This document shows, one piece after another, positions 19,703 through 30,494 of a stretch of 64,000 nt of DNA; the first letter of the stretch is position 1; each line of letters begins with the position of its first letter. Source of the stretch: CAKZML01 sp963823435 (lineage in GTDB: Bacteria; Pseudomonadota; Gammaproteobacteria; Steroidobacterales; BM003); contig CAWGLN010000001.1 of the NCBI GenBank assembly GCA_963823435.1, forward strand, positions 1,488,001-1,552,000, given 5' to 3'. The position numbers and the translations under genes were made by a program. The notes beneath the pieces are model-generated. The model saw only the letters and a program-made list of their open reading frames with translations, did no database searches and was not told the origin of the DNA.

Positions 19703-20327
19703 CCGGGCGCATGACGGTCCTGGCGGGCATCAGTCCACAGAGGCCGTTGCCGGAACCTGGGCGCTGATCCTGGCGGCGGGCGCCTCCCGGCGTATGGGCA
19801 CGCCCAAGCAATTGCTGGACTGGGAGGGGCAACCGCTGGTTTGCCGGGCGGTGCAGTCCGCCCAGGCCGTGTTGGGCGAGCGGGTACTGCTGATCACCGG
19901 GTGTTGCGCCGGGGAAGTAGAGAGCGCAACGGCGGCCAGCGGTGTGCGCTGCCTGTCGAACCCGGATTGGTCCGAGGGTATCGCGTCCTCCGTGCGCACC
20001 GGGGTCGCGGCCTTGCCGGCGGATGCCGCGGGTGTATTGATTTGCAGTTGCGATCAGCCGGGCGTGGACGCATCGCAGTTACGGTTTCTGCTGGCGCATT
20101 GCCGGGACCAGCGTGTCGTGGCAGCGAGCTACGCCGACACCGCGGGTATACCGGCCTGGTTCCCGCGCGGGTATTTTTCAGCCCTGATGCAACTGCAAGG
20201 TGAGCAGGGAGCCAAGAGCCTGTTGATGAAATGTGCGGATCGCATCGAGGTGTCCATGCCCCGGGCGCGATGGGACCTGGATGAACCTGCAGATATTTCG
20301 AAAGTGGCCCGCTTGATTGGTTCTTGA
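19692..20327 (+). CDS. MocA-like molybdenum cofactor nucleotidyltransferase
   Basis: Transfers a nucleotide (CTP in MocA) to molybdopterin. The signature LILAAGASRRMGTPKQLLDW is near residue 25, followed by the family aspartate region CSCDQPGVDASQLRFLL and RWDLDEPADI at the end. Length 211 is normal. The TTG start overlaps xdhC, which matches its role in the same maturation route. The stop is 12 bases before the next GTG start. Confidence 0.88.
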   Translation: MASSRAHDGPGGHQSTEAVAGTWALILAAGASRRMGTPKQLLDWEGQPLVCRAVQSAQAVLGERVLLITGCCAGEVESATAASGVRCLSNPDWSEGIASSVRTGVAALPADAAGVLICSCDQPGVDASQLRFLLAHCRDQRVVAASYADTAGIPAWFPRGYFSALMQLQGEQGAKSLLMKCADRIEVSMPRARWDLDEPADISKVARLIGS

Positions 20328-20338
20328 GGAGAGTGTTG

Positions 20339-22451
<2,113 letters not shown>

Positions 22452-22508
22452 GAGCAAACCCTGACAGCTGAAATCAGGCACCACCGGATAGCAAGAAGGA
22501 ATGACGAG

Positions 22509-24072
22509 ATGAATGGAGCGCAGTCGATTATTGAAAGCACTGGAAGCGGCCGGTGTCGAGGTCTGTTTTGCCAATCCAGGCACTTCGGAAATGCACCTGG
22601 TCTCGGCCATAGACCGCAGCCCGGTCATGCGTCCGGTGCTGGCCCTGTTCGAGGGCGTGGTGAGTGGAGCCGCCGACGGTTATGCGCGCATGAGCGGCAA
22701 GCCGGCGGCCTGTCTGCTGCACCTGGGCCCGGGGTTCGCCAACGCCATGGCCAATATTCACAATGCCAGTCGCGCCGGTTCGCCCATGATCAACCTGGTC
22801 GGCGATCATGCGACTTTTCACCTGAAATTCGATGCGCCTCTGAATTCGGATATCGAGGCCATCGTGTCCTCCGTCAGCGACTGGACTCGTCGCAGCAAGG
22901 ACAACGCGGGCCTGGTACAGGACATGGCCGAGGCGATTGCGGTGGCCAACTCGGCGCCGGGCAAGATCGCCAGCCTGATCGTGCCGGCGGACCTGGCCTG
23001 GAGCCAGGCGCCGGAACCGGTGCCCGTGCCTGCCACCGCACCCTTCACCGCACCCGACGACGCTGCGCTGTGTGAAGGTCTGGCGGCGCTGGTATCCGAT
23101 CAGCCTTGCGCCCTGATGCTGGGTGGCAATGCGATGGTCGGTGAGACCCTGGAAACTGCCGGCCGTATTGCCGCCACCACCGGTGCGAAACTCATCACCG
23201 ATTGTTTCCCGGCGCGTCTGCAGCGTGGTGCGGGTGTGGTTCCGGTGGAACGCATTCCCTACTTTGCCGAAATGGCGGTGGCCTACATGTCCCAGTTCAA
23301 GCACCTGGTGATCGTGGGCAACAAGCCGCCGGTGGCGTTCTTCGCCTACCCGGGCAAGCCCAGCTGGATCACGCCTGAAGGCTGCCACATACATCACATC
23401 GTGGATGCCTCAGGCGATCTGCCGACCCTGTTGAACACGATGGCGGAGAAATTGAATGCCGGTACCGAGGTGCTGCGTGCACCGGCGGCGGTGCCACCCG
23501 CGCCCCGGTCAGGGCCGTTGACGGTGGAAGCGGTCGCCGCCGTGGTGGCCAACATGATGCCCGAGGACACCATCGTCTCGGATGAGGCGGCCACCAGCGG
23601 CATGCCCCTGTTTCCGATGACCGCCGGGGCCGCCCGGCATGAGTGGTTGTGCCTGACCGGTGGCGCCATCGGCCAGGGTCTGCCCCTTGCTGCCGGTGCG
23701 GCGATTGCCTGTCCCGAGCGCAAGGTGTTGTGTATGAGCGGTGATGGTGGCGCCATGTACACGGTGCAAACCTTGTGGACCATGGCCCGGGAAAACCTGG
23801 ACGTGGTAACCGTGATTTACCGGAACAACAGTTACGCCATCCTGAATATTGAACTCATGCGTACCGGGGCTGGCATGCCCGGTGAAAAGGCTCAATCCAT
23901 GCTGTCACTGGAAAACCCCGAACTGGATTGGGTGGCCATGGCCCAGGGCATGGGTGTGCCCGGACGGACGGCAAACACCATAGAGGAATTCACCGAGGCC
24001 CTGGCTGAGGCGCTCGCCCGCAAGGGCCCCTCGCTGATCGAAGCCGTGGTGCCGCCGCTCAAGCTGGGGTGA
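22509..24072 (+). CDS. Acetolactate-synthase-like thiamine-diphosphate enzyme, frameshift near 5' end
   Basis: The three ThDP domains are clear: an N-terminal domain with the catalytic Glu (ALFEGVVSGAADGYARMSGK), a central domain, and a ThDP-binding domain with GDGGAMYTVQTLWTMAREN and NNSYAILNIEL. It belongs to the ilvB-like single-subunit group often seen beside fatty-acid genes; the true substrate is unknown. The proper start is ATG 22509 (MNGAQSIIES); one extra base near 22538-22541 then restores L-E-A-A-G-V-E-V-C-F. Without repair the apparent start is 22513. Repaired length is about 521 residues. Confidence 0.87.
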
Positions 24073-24084
24073 AATACGAAAATT

Positions 24085-24140
24085 GGTGACAGGCACCTAT
24101 TTAACTTGTCACCCGACTAGAAAAAAAGGTGCCTGTCACC
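24085..24140. repeat. REP-like hairpin, GGTGACAGGCACCT type
   Basis: A perfect 14-bp inverted repeat (24085-24098 and 24127-24140) with a 28-base loop, followed by CTTTTTG. The same arms recur at 26046-26093, so two copies flank the subtilase gene. It may also end transcription of the upstream gene. Confidence 0.8.
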
Positions 24141-24304
24141 CTTTTTGCGATTGGGAGATTTCGACCGCTTTACATAATTTCATTACATTCTCCCAGTGCG
24201 CGTGTTAGCTTTTGTCCGACAATAAATGTTCGAGGCACGTTGGCCGCCAGGGCCTGTGCTCATCGATCGACAGACACATTAATCGAGACGACGGGAGTTT
24301 AAAG

Positions 24305-25976
24305 ATGCAGATGAATCTCGCTTCATGCACTAAAGCTATGTCCGGCCTTTTCGCCACCCTGCTCATGATGCTGGGTCTTACCGCCCAGGCTGCTGAAACC
24401 AGCCGGGTCTATGTGGGCTTCGCGCCGAGCCAGAAAGCGGCGGTCGCCGCTTCCGTGAGTCGGGCTGGCGGCCAGACTCACTACACCTTCGATCGGCTGA
24501 ACGCCTTCGCAGTATCCATACCCACGGTAGCATTGAAGGGCCTGGGCAATAACCCCAACATTCTCTATATAGAGGATGATCCCAGGCGCTACCTGATGGC
24601 TGAAAGCGTGCCCTATGGTATCCAAATGGTGCAGGCGACGACTGCTGCCCAGCCCGGGGCTCCTACCAACCGGTCCGTATGCATAGTGGATTCTGGCTAC
24701 GACCTGGGGCACCCGGATCTTCCGAGCAGCAGCAATATCGTTACCGGCACCAATGATCCGGGCACGGGTTCATGGTCCACCGACGAAAACCATCATGGTA
24801 CCCACGTGGCCGGTACCATCGCGGCACTGGCCAATAACGGCGTCGGCGTGGTCGGTGTGATGCCCAACAGCAACGTCCAGCTGCATATCGTGAAAGTTTT
24901 CGATGCTGACGGTTGGGCTTATTCCTCGTCGCTGATAGCAGCGGTCCAGAAGTGCGAGACCGCCGGCGCCGACGTGGTCAGCATGAGTCTGGGCGGATCC
25001 TTCAAAAGCCGCACCGAGGACCGTGCGTTCAAGGACTTTGACAGCCGCGGCATGCTTTCCATCGCCGCCGCGGGCAACGACGGCAACACCCGCAACTCCT
25101 ACCCCGCTTCCTACAGCTCGGTGGTGTCGGTAGCCGCCATTGACGACCAGAAAGTCGTCGCGGATTTCTCCCAGCAGAACAGCCAGGTGGAATTGGCCGC
25201 GCCAGGCGTGGCCGTGCGCTCCACCGTGCCGCGGGGCACGGGCCTCGAGGAAAGCGTCAGCGTGATGGGCTCCGGCTACGAGGCCGTGGCCATGGAAGCC
25301 TCCGGTCAGGGCAGTGTGTCCGGCACGCTGGTTTATTGCGGCGACGGAACGTCCACGTGTGCGGCATCCGGCGGCAAAGTCTGCCTGATTGACCGTGGCA
25401 CCATTACCTTTGCCGAGAAAGTCCTGGCCTGCGAGGCAGGCGGAGGTTCCGCTGCGATTATTGCGAACAACGCAGGAGGTCTTTTCTCGGGCACCGTCCT
25501 TGATGGTGGAACCACCATTCCCTCGGTGGGCGTTGCTCAGGCCACGGGCACGACCCTCAAGGCCCTGGCGGGCCAAAATGCGACAGTCACCGTGCAGCCC
25601 GGCAACTATGCCTACTATGACGGCACATCCATGGCCACACCCCACGTTTCCGGCGTGGCAGCCCTGGTCTGGAGCGTAGGCACAGCATGCAGCAATGCGG
25701 AGATTCGTTCCGCCCTGCAGGCCAGCGCCGAGGACTTGGGCGTTGCAGGCAGGGACGCTGCCTACGGCTACGGCCTGGTCAAGGCGGCTGATGCCGCAAG
25801 CCTGGTCGCCAGCCTTTCCTGTGCCGGTGGAAGCGGTGGCGGTGGTGGCGGTGGTGGCGGTGGTGGCGGTGGTGGCACCTGCGACTGTGGGCGCCGTAGG
25901 TGATTCCTGCAGCTCAAACAGTGATTGCTGCTCCAGCAATTGCAAAGGCAAACCCGGAAGCAAGGTCTGCAAATAG
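24305..25976 (+). CDS. Secreted subtilisin-like (S8) protease with PA insert and knottin-like tail, frameshifted
   Basis: An extracellular serine protease. A signal peptide (SGLFATLLMMLGLTAQAAE) is followed by an I9-like propeptide. The catalytic triad is Asp129 (C-I-V-D-S-G-Y-D), His164 (H-H-G-T-H-V-A-G-T) and Ser442 (G-T-S-M-A-T-P-H). A protease-associated (PA) domain is inserted between His and Ser (VYCGDGTSTCAASGGKVCLI). After residue 505 comes a 14-Gly linker. The frame stops at 25903, but removing one G at 25889-25891 extends it by about 25 codons to 25976. The new end has cysteine spacing C-x6-C-x5-CC-x3-C-x8-C, as in inhibitor-cystine-knot peptides. A strong terminator follows. The unrepaired protein would simply lack the tail. 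Confidence 0.87.
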
Positions 25977-26005
25977 CCGCCCAGGCAATTAATGCCAGGC
26001 TCAAG

Positions 26006-26034
26006 AAAACCCCGCCAACCGGCGGGGTTTTTTT
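26006..26034 (+). terminator. Terminator of the subtilase gene
   Basis: AAAACCCCGCC (26006-26016) pairs with GGCGGGGTTTT (26021-26031); four-base loop and a run of seven T. Its position 30 bases after the repaired stop codon supports that stop. Confidence 0.88.
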
Positions 26035-26045
26035 ATGACAAAACT

Positions 26046-26093
26046 GGTGACAGGCACCAATTTACCTTGTGCGAGAAACAGGTGCCTGTCACC
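26046..26093. repeat. REP-like hairpin, second copy
   Basis: GGTGACAGGCACC (26046-26058) and GGTGCCTGTCACC (26081-26093) are the same arms as at 24085-24140; the loop sequence differs. Confidence 0.8.
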
Positions 26094-26124
26094 CTTTTAA
26101 CTAACGCGCCCTTCACGAGATGAG

Positions 26125-26167
26125 GTTGCTGTCCCCGATTAGTAGGGAGTTACGATTGCTGTCCCCC
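26125..26167. repeat. Two TTGCTGTCCCC repeat units
   Basis: TTGCTGTCCCC occurs near 26127 and 26157 in the same direction. Related units are at 28503-28556, beyond the transporter/reductase pair, and an inverted form at 28406-28420. Confidence 0.6.
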
Positions 26168-26196
26168 TAACTATCAACGTCAGAAAGGGAGTCGCC

Positions 26197-27480
26197 TTGC
26201 TGAAGGCCCTGGTCAACAAAATTGTTGATATTCGTGATGACAATGAGCTGAGGGGGCTGTTGATAGCGACGGCCTACGGCTTTTTCATCATGTTTTCCTA
26301 TTATATTTTGCGTGCCGTGCGGGATGAGATTTCCTCGGCGGATCGTGGCAACCTGCAGATCCTGTGGACCGCGGTATTCGTCGTCATGCTGCTGGCCGTA
26401 CCGGCCTATTCCTGGCTGGCGTCGAGATACTCCCGTGGCGTCTTTGTGCCCCTGTCCAACCGGTTTTTCATCGCCTGTCTGCTGGCATTCTATTTCTGCC
26501 TGGTACTCCTTCCACTTGAAGTCCGCGTATGGATCGACCGGGTGTTTTATGTCTGGACCAGTGTCTTCGCATTGTTCGTCGTAACGGTATTCTGGGGCTT
26601 CCTGTCTGACTGTTTTGATAACAGCCAGGGCAAGCGTCTATTCAGTTTTATTGCGGTGGGCAGTTCGCTGGGTGGTATGGCCGGCTCGGCCATGACCGCC
26701 GCCCTGGCTGAAATCCTGCCGACCTTCTCGCTGTTGTTACTGGCGTGTATTCCGCTTGAAATCGCCTCCTGGTGTGCCAGTGCCTTGCACAGTCGTTTTC
26801 AAACCGGTTCCGTGGTGATTCCGGGCGAGGCGACAAGGCAAGTACCGGGAACGGCATGGAGCGGTATGCGGGCTGTTTTTGCCTCGCCTTACCTGCTGGG
26901 TATCGCAGCTTTTATCGCCTTGATGACCTTCGTATCAACGATCCTCTATTTCCAGCAGGCCAACCTCGTGGCCGAGGCCTTCGCAGACCGTGGCGAGAGG
27001 ACGGTCTTTTATGCCAGGGTGGATTTGCTGGTCAATGCGCTGACCATCGTATTCCAGGTCTACCTGACGGCACGTATTATCAAGTGGCTGGGCGTGGGCT
27101 GGACGCTTGCGATCATGCCGGCCGCCATGGCCCTTGGTTTTGTAGCGATAGGGATGTACCCGACGCTGGCCGTCCTGGTGGTCGTGCAGGTTATTTACCG
27201 GGCAGGTCGTTATGGCCTGACCAAGCCTGCCCGTGAAATCCTGTGGACCGTGCTGGGACGCGAAGCGAAATACAAATCCAAGCCTTTTCTGGATGCCGCG
27301 GTTTATCGGGGCGGCGACCTGGTCAGTGGCTGGATATATACCGGCCTGGTGGCCCTGGGCCTGTCGATCGGTACAATTGCCCTGGCGGCTTCCCCCGTGG
27401 TCGGGGTATGGACTGTGCTTGCCCTCAGGCTGGGCTCGCGGCAGGAGAGTTTGGCAAAACAGGAGGAGAGAGTCTCATGA
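26197..27480 (+). CDS. MFS-type transporter, ATP/ADP-translocase-like (NTP/NDP exchanger superfamily)
   Basis: 427 residues with about 12 predicted membrane helices. The start LRGLLIATAYGFFIMFSYYI followed by LRAVRDEIS resembles the Tlc-like carriers found in many free-living proteobacteria, where the substrate is not known. Charged loop motifs (YRAGRYGLTKPAREILWTVL, KYKSKPFLDAAVYRGGDLVS) are typical of this group. TTG is the start. The stop overlaps the start of the aldo/keto reductase (ATGA), so the two are translationally coupled. Confidence 0.8.
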   Translation: MLKALVNKIVDIRDDNELRGLLIATAYGFFIMFSYYILRAVRDEISSADRGNLQILWTAVFVVMLLAVPAYSWLASRYSRGVFVPLSNRFFIACLLAFYFCLVLLPLEVRVWIDRVFYVWTSVFALFVVTVFWGFLSDCFDNSQGKRLFSFIAVGSSLGGMAGSAMTAALAEILPTFSLLLLACIPLEIASWCASALHSRFQTGSVVIPGEATRQVPGTAWSGMRAVFASPYLLGIAAFIALMTFVSTILYFQQANLVAEAFADRGERTVFYARVDLLVNALTIVFQVYLTARIIKWLGVGWTLAIMPAAMALGFVAIGMYPTLAVLVVVQVIYRAGRYGLTKPAREILWTVLGREAKYKSKPFLDAAVYRGGDLVSGWIYTGLVALGLSIGTIALAASPVVGVWTVLALRLGSRQESLAKQEERVS

Positions 27481-28400
27481 CTATTTCAAGACGGACATTC
27501 CTTGAGCTTGGTGCCGGTGCGGGATTTCTTGCCGCCGCGGGTAACTGGCGCAGCCTGCGGGCGGAAAACCAGACCAGGATCATGGCCACCATTCCATCGA
27601 CCGGTGAGCAGGTGCCTGCAATTGGCATTGGCACACGAGACTATCGCTCGAATACCGACGCGGCCGACATGCAGCGCTTCCGGCAAACGCTGGAGGTATT
27701 TCACACATCCGGCGGCAGGATTATTGATACCTCGCCCAATTACGGCGAAGCGGAAACAGTCATCGGCGAACTGCTTCGGGATCTCGGTATTCGCGACGAT
27801 GTGTTCATGGCGACCAAGGTGGATCGGGAGGACCAGCAGCAAGGTATTGAACGCATGAACCGGTCCTTCGAGTTACTGGGTGGGGATTCGATCGATCTCA
27901 TGCAGGTGCACAATCTTCGTGGCACCGAGGCAGAACTTGAGACCATGAAGGCCTGGAAAGAGGAGGGCCGGTTTCGCTACCTGGGGGTGACCTCGCACGA
28001 CCCGAAACAGTACGCGGAAATGGAAGGTGTCATGCGCAAGCACTCCCTGGATTTCATACAGATCAACTACTCCCTGGCGAACCGCGTGGCCGAGAAAAGT
28101 ATTCTGCCGCTGGCCCGGGACCTGGGCGTCGCCGTGCTGGTCAATCTCCCGTTTGCGCGTGGTGAGTTGTTCAAGGCGGTTGCCAAGCGACCACTCCCGG
28201 ATTGGGCTGCCGATATGGATGCCTATAGCTGGGGGCAGGTTTTTCTCAAGTACATCGTGTCGTATTCGGCATCGATCATCCCCATCCCCGGCACCACCAA
28301 GCCACATCATGCCGAAGACAATATGGGTGCGGCCGTCGGGCGCCTGCCGGATGCGAACCTGCGGCGTGAGATCGAGGCCTATGTAACGCCGCTGCTCTAG
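27477..28400 (+). CDS. Tat-exported aldo/keto reductase
   Basis: 307 residues. Residues 1-28 form a twin-arginine signal (S-R-R-T-F-L-E-L-G-A-G). The AKR barrel follows: GGRIIDTSPNYGEAETVIGE with catalytic Asp and Tyr, FMATKVDRE with Lys, and LMQVHNLRG with His. It acts in the periplasm on an unknown carbonyl substrate. The upstream overlap with a transporter suggests a joint role in uptake or modification of one compound. REP-like units follow directly. Confidence 0.88.
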   Translation: MTISRRTFLELGAGAGFLAAAGNWRSLRAENQTRIMATIPSTGEQVPAIGIGTRDYRSNTDAADMQRFRQTLEVFHTSGGRIIDTSPNYGEAETVIGELLRDLGIRDDVFMATKVDREDQQQGIERMNRSFELLGGDSIDLMQVHNLRGTEAELETMKAWKEEGRFRYLGVTSHDPKQYAEMEGVMRKHSLDFIQINYSLANRVAEKSILPLARDLGVAVLVNLPFARGELFKAVAKRPLPDWAADMDAYSWGQVFLKYIVSYSASIIPIPGTTKPHHAEDNMGAAVGRLPDANLRREIEAYVTPLL

Positions 28401-28405
28401 ATTAT

Positions 28406-28556
28406 GGGGACAGTAACCCTAACTACTGCAGCGAAAAACTTGGTAACAGACCTGATATTTAAAGAAAAAGGGTGTCTTTCACCCAATTTGAGAAAGATGA
28501 GGTTGCTGTCCCCCTAATTGGCCTTAACTAATTAAGGTTGCTGTCCCCCTAATTGG
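28406..28556. repeat. Cluster of REP-like units after the aldo/keto reductase
   Basis: It contains GGGGACAGTAACCCT (28406-28420), a degraded GGTAACAGACCT...GGGTGTCTTTCACCC hairpin (28441-28484), and two direct copies of TTGCTGTCCCCCTAATTGG (28503-28521 and 28538-28556). The last copy supplies the stop codon of the minus-strand gene beyond it. Confidence 0.7.
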
Positions 28557-29372
28557 TCTTCTTGCGGGGCGCGGCCTTCTTCCTGGTTTTGGCCTTGGTC
28601 TTTGCCCTGGGTTTGGGCGGCGTCTTGACGGCCACTTTGGGTGGGGACGCCCTGCGTTTGCCTACCGGTGGCGGTGCATTTTCTTCCACAAAACCCATGG
28701 CCAGGTTGAAGGCGCTTTCGCTGAATTCGAGAACTTTCTGGAACTGCTCGTCGCTAAGTTTGCGCACGCCATCGCGTTTTCTGAGGATATTCACGAAGCG
28801 GCGTTCACGTTCGATCTGGCGACTCAGACCACCGGCGCCAAGACCCTCCAGCAGTTTCTCCAGTTGCGGGTTGTAGGTGCGTGCGAAGCGGATGATGAAG
28901 GGCAGGGGATCATTGCGCGCCAGCAGGGAGGCCAGTCTCAAGACCAGGTCAAAAGACAGGGTGGCTGTGCCGTTTTCCACTGCCCTGAGCAGTGAGGTGT
29001 CGGCCATATCCAGGGCCTTGCTCAAATCCTCCAGTGTCAGCCCGGCGGTTTCGCGCAGGTCGTGCATCGCCGTACCTGCCTGCTTCATGGCTTCCAGTCG
29101 GTCGGGCGAGAGGGAATTCAGCAGCGGTGAGTCCAGCAACAGGTTGCTGCCCCAGCGCAGGGACGCCTCACCGCGCTTCAGCATTTCTTTGAGCGCACCG
29201 CTGGCCAGGCCGCCGGTCAGTCTGGCTGCCGATTCCAGCAGTGATGGATCACCAGCGAGACCAGCCGCCAGTTCCAGGAGTGGTTCGCGTCTTGCCTGGC
29301 AGCCTCTGGTTTGGACTGAGTCTCTTGCTGGTCCGGGCTTTTCAGATCATGTTCCTTGTCTGAGGTATTCAT
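28549..29372 (-). CDS. Xre-family HTH protein with lysine-rich histone-like tail, frameshifted
   Basis: A helix-turn-helix (AMHDLRETAGLTLEDLSKAL, then LLRAVENGTATLSFDLVLRL) is followed by a helical segment and a C-terminal tail of Lys, Ala, Pro and Arg (KVAVKTPPKPRAKTKAKTRK) like histone H1 or AlgP-type proteins. The upstream start at 29372 (MNTSDKEHDLKSPDQQETQS) joins the frame if one C is added near 29284-29288, giving E-P-L-L-E-L-A-A-G-L-A-G. Without repair the first start is 29184. Role unknown; DNA binding is likely at both ends. Confidence 0.7.
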
Positions 29373-29501
29373 CCAGGGCTCCCCTGTTGCAGATGGGGCA
29401 ATGATGCACCCTTGGGGCGGTTGTTTGCCAGTCTATACGTCCGGGCAAGCCGACGGCGGTATAATGTCCGGGCCACAGGACAAACAGGAAACCGCGAGCC
29501 C

Positions 29502-30477
29502 ATGCCGAGTATTCAAAGCCGCTTGTTAAACGGATTTTTTCGTGCCTTTGTCCGTCCCCGTATTCATGACAAGGCCGACATCCCGGGCATACGCAAGTTC
29601 GTTGCGCGTATAGAAACACGCCTGGCCAAACCCTGGCCGGGACAGGTGCTTCGGTCAACCGAGATCGGCGGTGTGCCCTGCGATTACCTGGAGTTGCCCG
29701 GCAACAAACCGGATCGCGTGCTGTTGTACCTGCACGGAGGCGGCTTCGTGTTTCATGCGCCGAAGCTGTACCACAGTTTTCTCGGCAGACTCTGCAGCGT
29801 CACCCGGACCAATGCCTGGTTACCGGACTACCGACTGGCGCCGGAGCATCCCTTCCCCGCGGCCCCCGAAGATTGTCTTGCCGCCTACCGTGGCTTGCTG
29901 GACAAAGGCATAGCGGCCGAGAACATCGTGATCATGGGTGATTCTGCCGGCGGTAACCTGACGCTGGTCACCTTGCAGCAGGCGCGCAAGGCAGGGCCTG
30001 CCCATGCCGGCCTGTGCCGTGACCCTGTCCGCAGCCAGCGAGGGTGGCACGCCGAGTTCCACGGTCATCGCAAATGCTCGTCGCGACCCCATGTTCAACA
30101 TCCAGGCCATGGCCTTGTTCAGAAAAACCTATTTGCGTGACGGTAATCCCTTTGATACCCGGGCCTCACCGTATTACGGAAGTTTTGAGGGTTTTCCGCC
30201 CCTGCTGATGTTCGCCGGCAGTAGCGAAATGTTACTGGATGACACGGTGAGCGTGGCCCGGCGTGCGGCCTACCAGCGTGTGCGTGTACACGCCCAGGTG
30301 TGGCGCAGCATGATCCACGTGTTTCCCCTGTTCCACCAGTTGCCCGAATCAGACCAGGCCCTGGAGACCATCACCGGATTCATCAACCAGGCCCTGGATA
30401 ATCCTGCCGACATACGCCTGCCCGCCGAGATTCCACAGGGCCTTGTGACGGTGAGTACCTTCCCCACGCGGGACTGA
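29502..30477 (+). CDS. Alpha/beta hydrolase, hormone-sensitive-lipase type, frameshifted
   Basis: A carboxylesterase of the HSL family. The oxyanion motif H-G-G-G-F-V-F is near residue 85, the nucleophile in M-G-D-S-A-G-G-N near 150, and the C-terminal His in S-M-I-H-V-F-P-L-F. LPDYRLAPEHPFPAAPEDCL is a family hallmark. One extra G at 29994-29996 breaks the frame; repair gives A-G-L-P-M-P-A-C-A-V-T-L-S and runs to 30477, about 324 residues. A TATAAT lies at 29460-29465, about 37 bases before the start. It converges with hutH. Confidence 0.86.
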
Positions 30478-30494
30478 TCAACCACCGCTACGCA

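Noticed and set aside
24770..25972. 400-codon minus-strand frame opposite the subtilase
   Set aside because: Antisense shadow; glycine-linker complement gives low-complexity text, and the plus strand has a full catalytic triad.
25880..25976. Programmed frameshift at the subtilase tail
   Set aside because: The same kind of single-base excess breaks many unrelated genes here, so sequence error is the simpler reading. No slippery sequence plus pseudoknot is seen.
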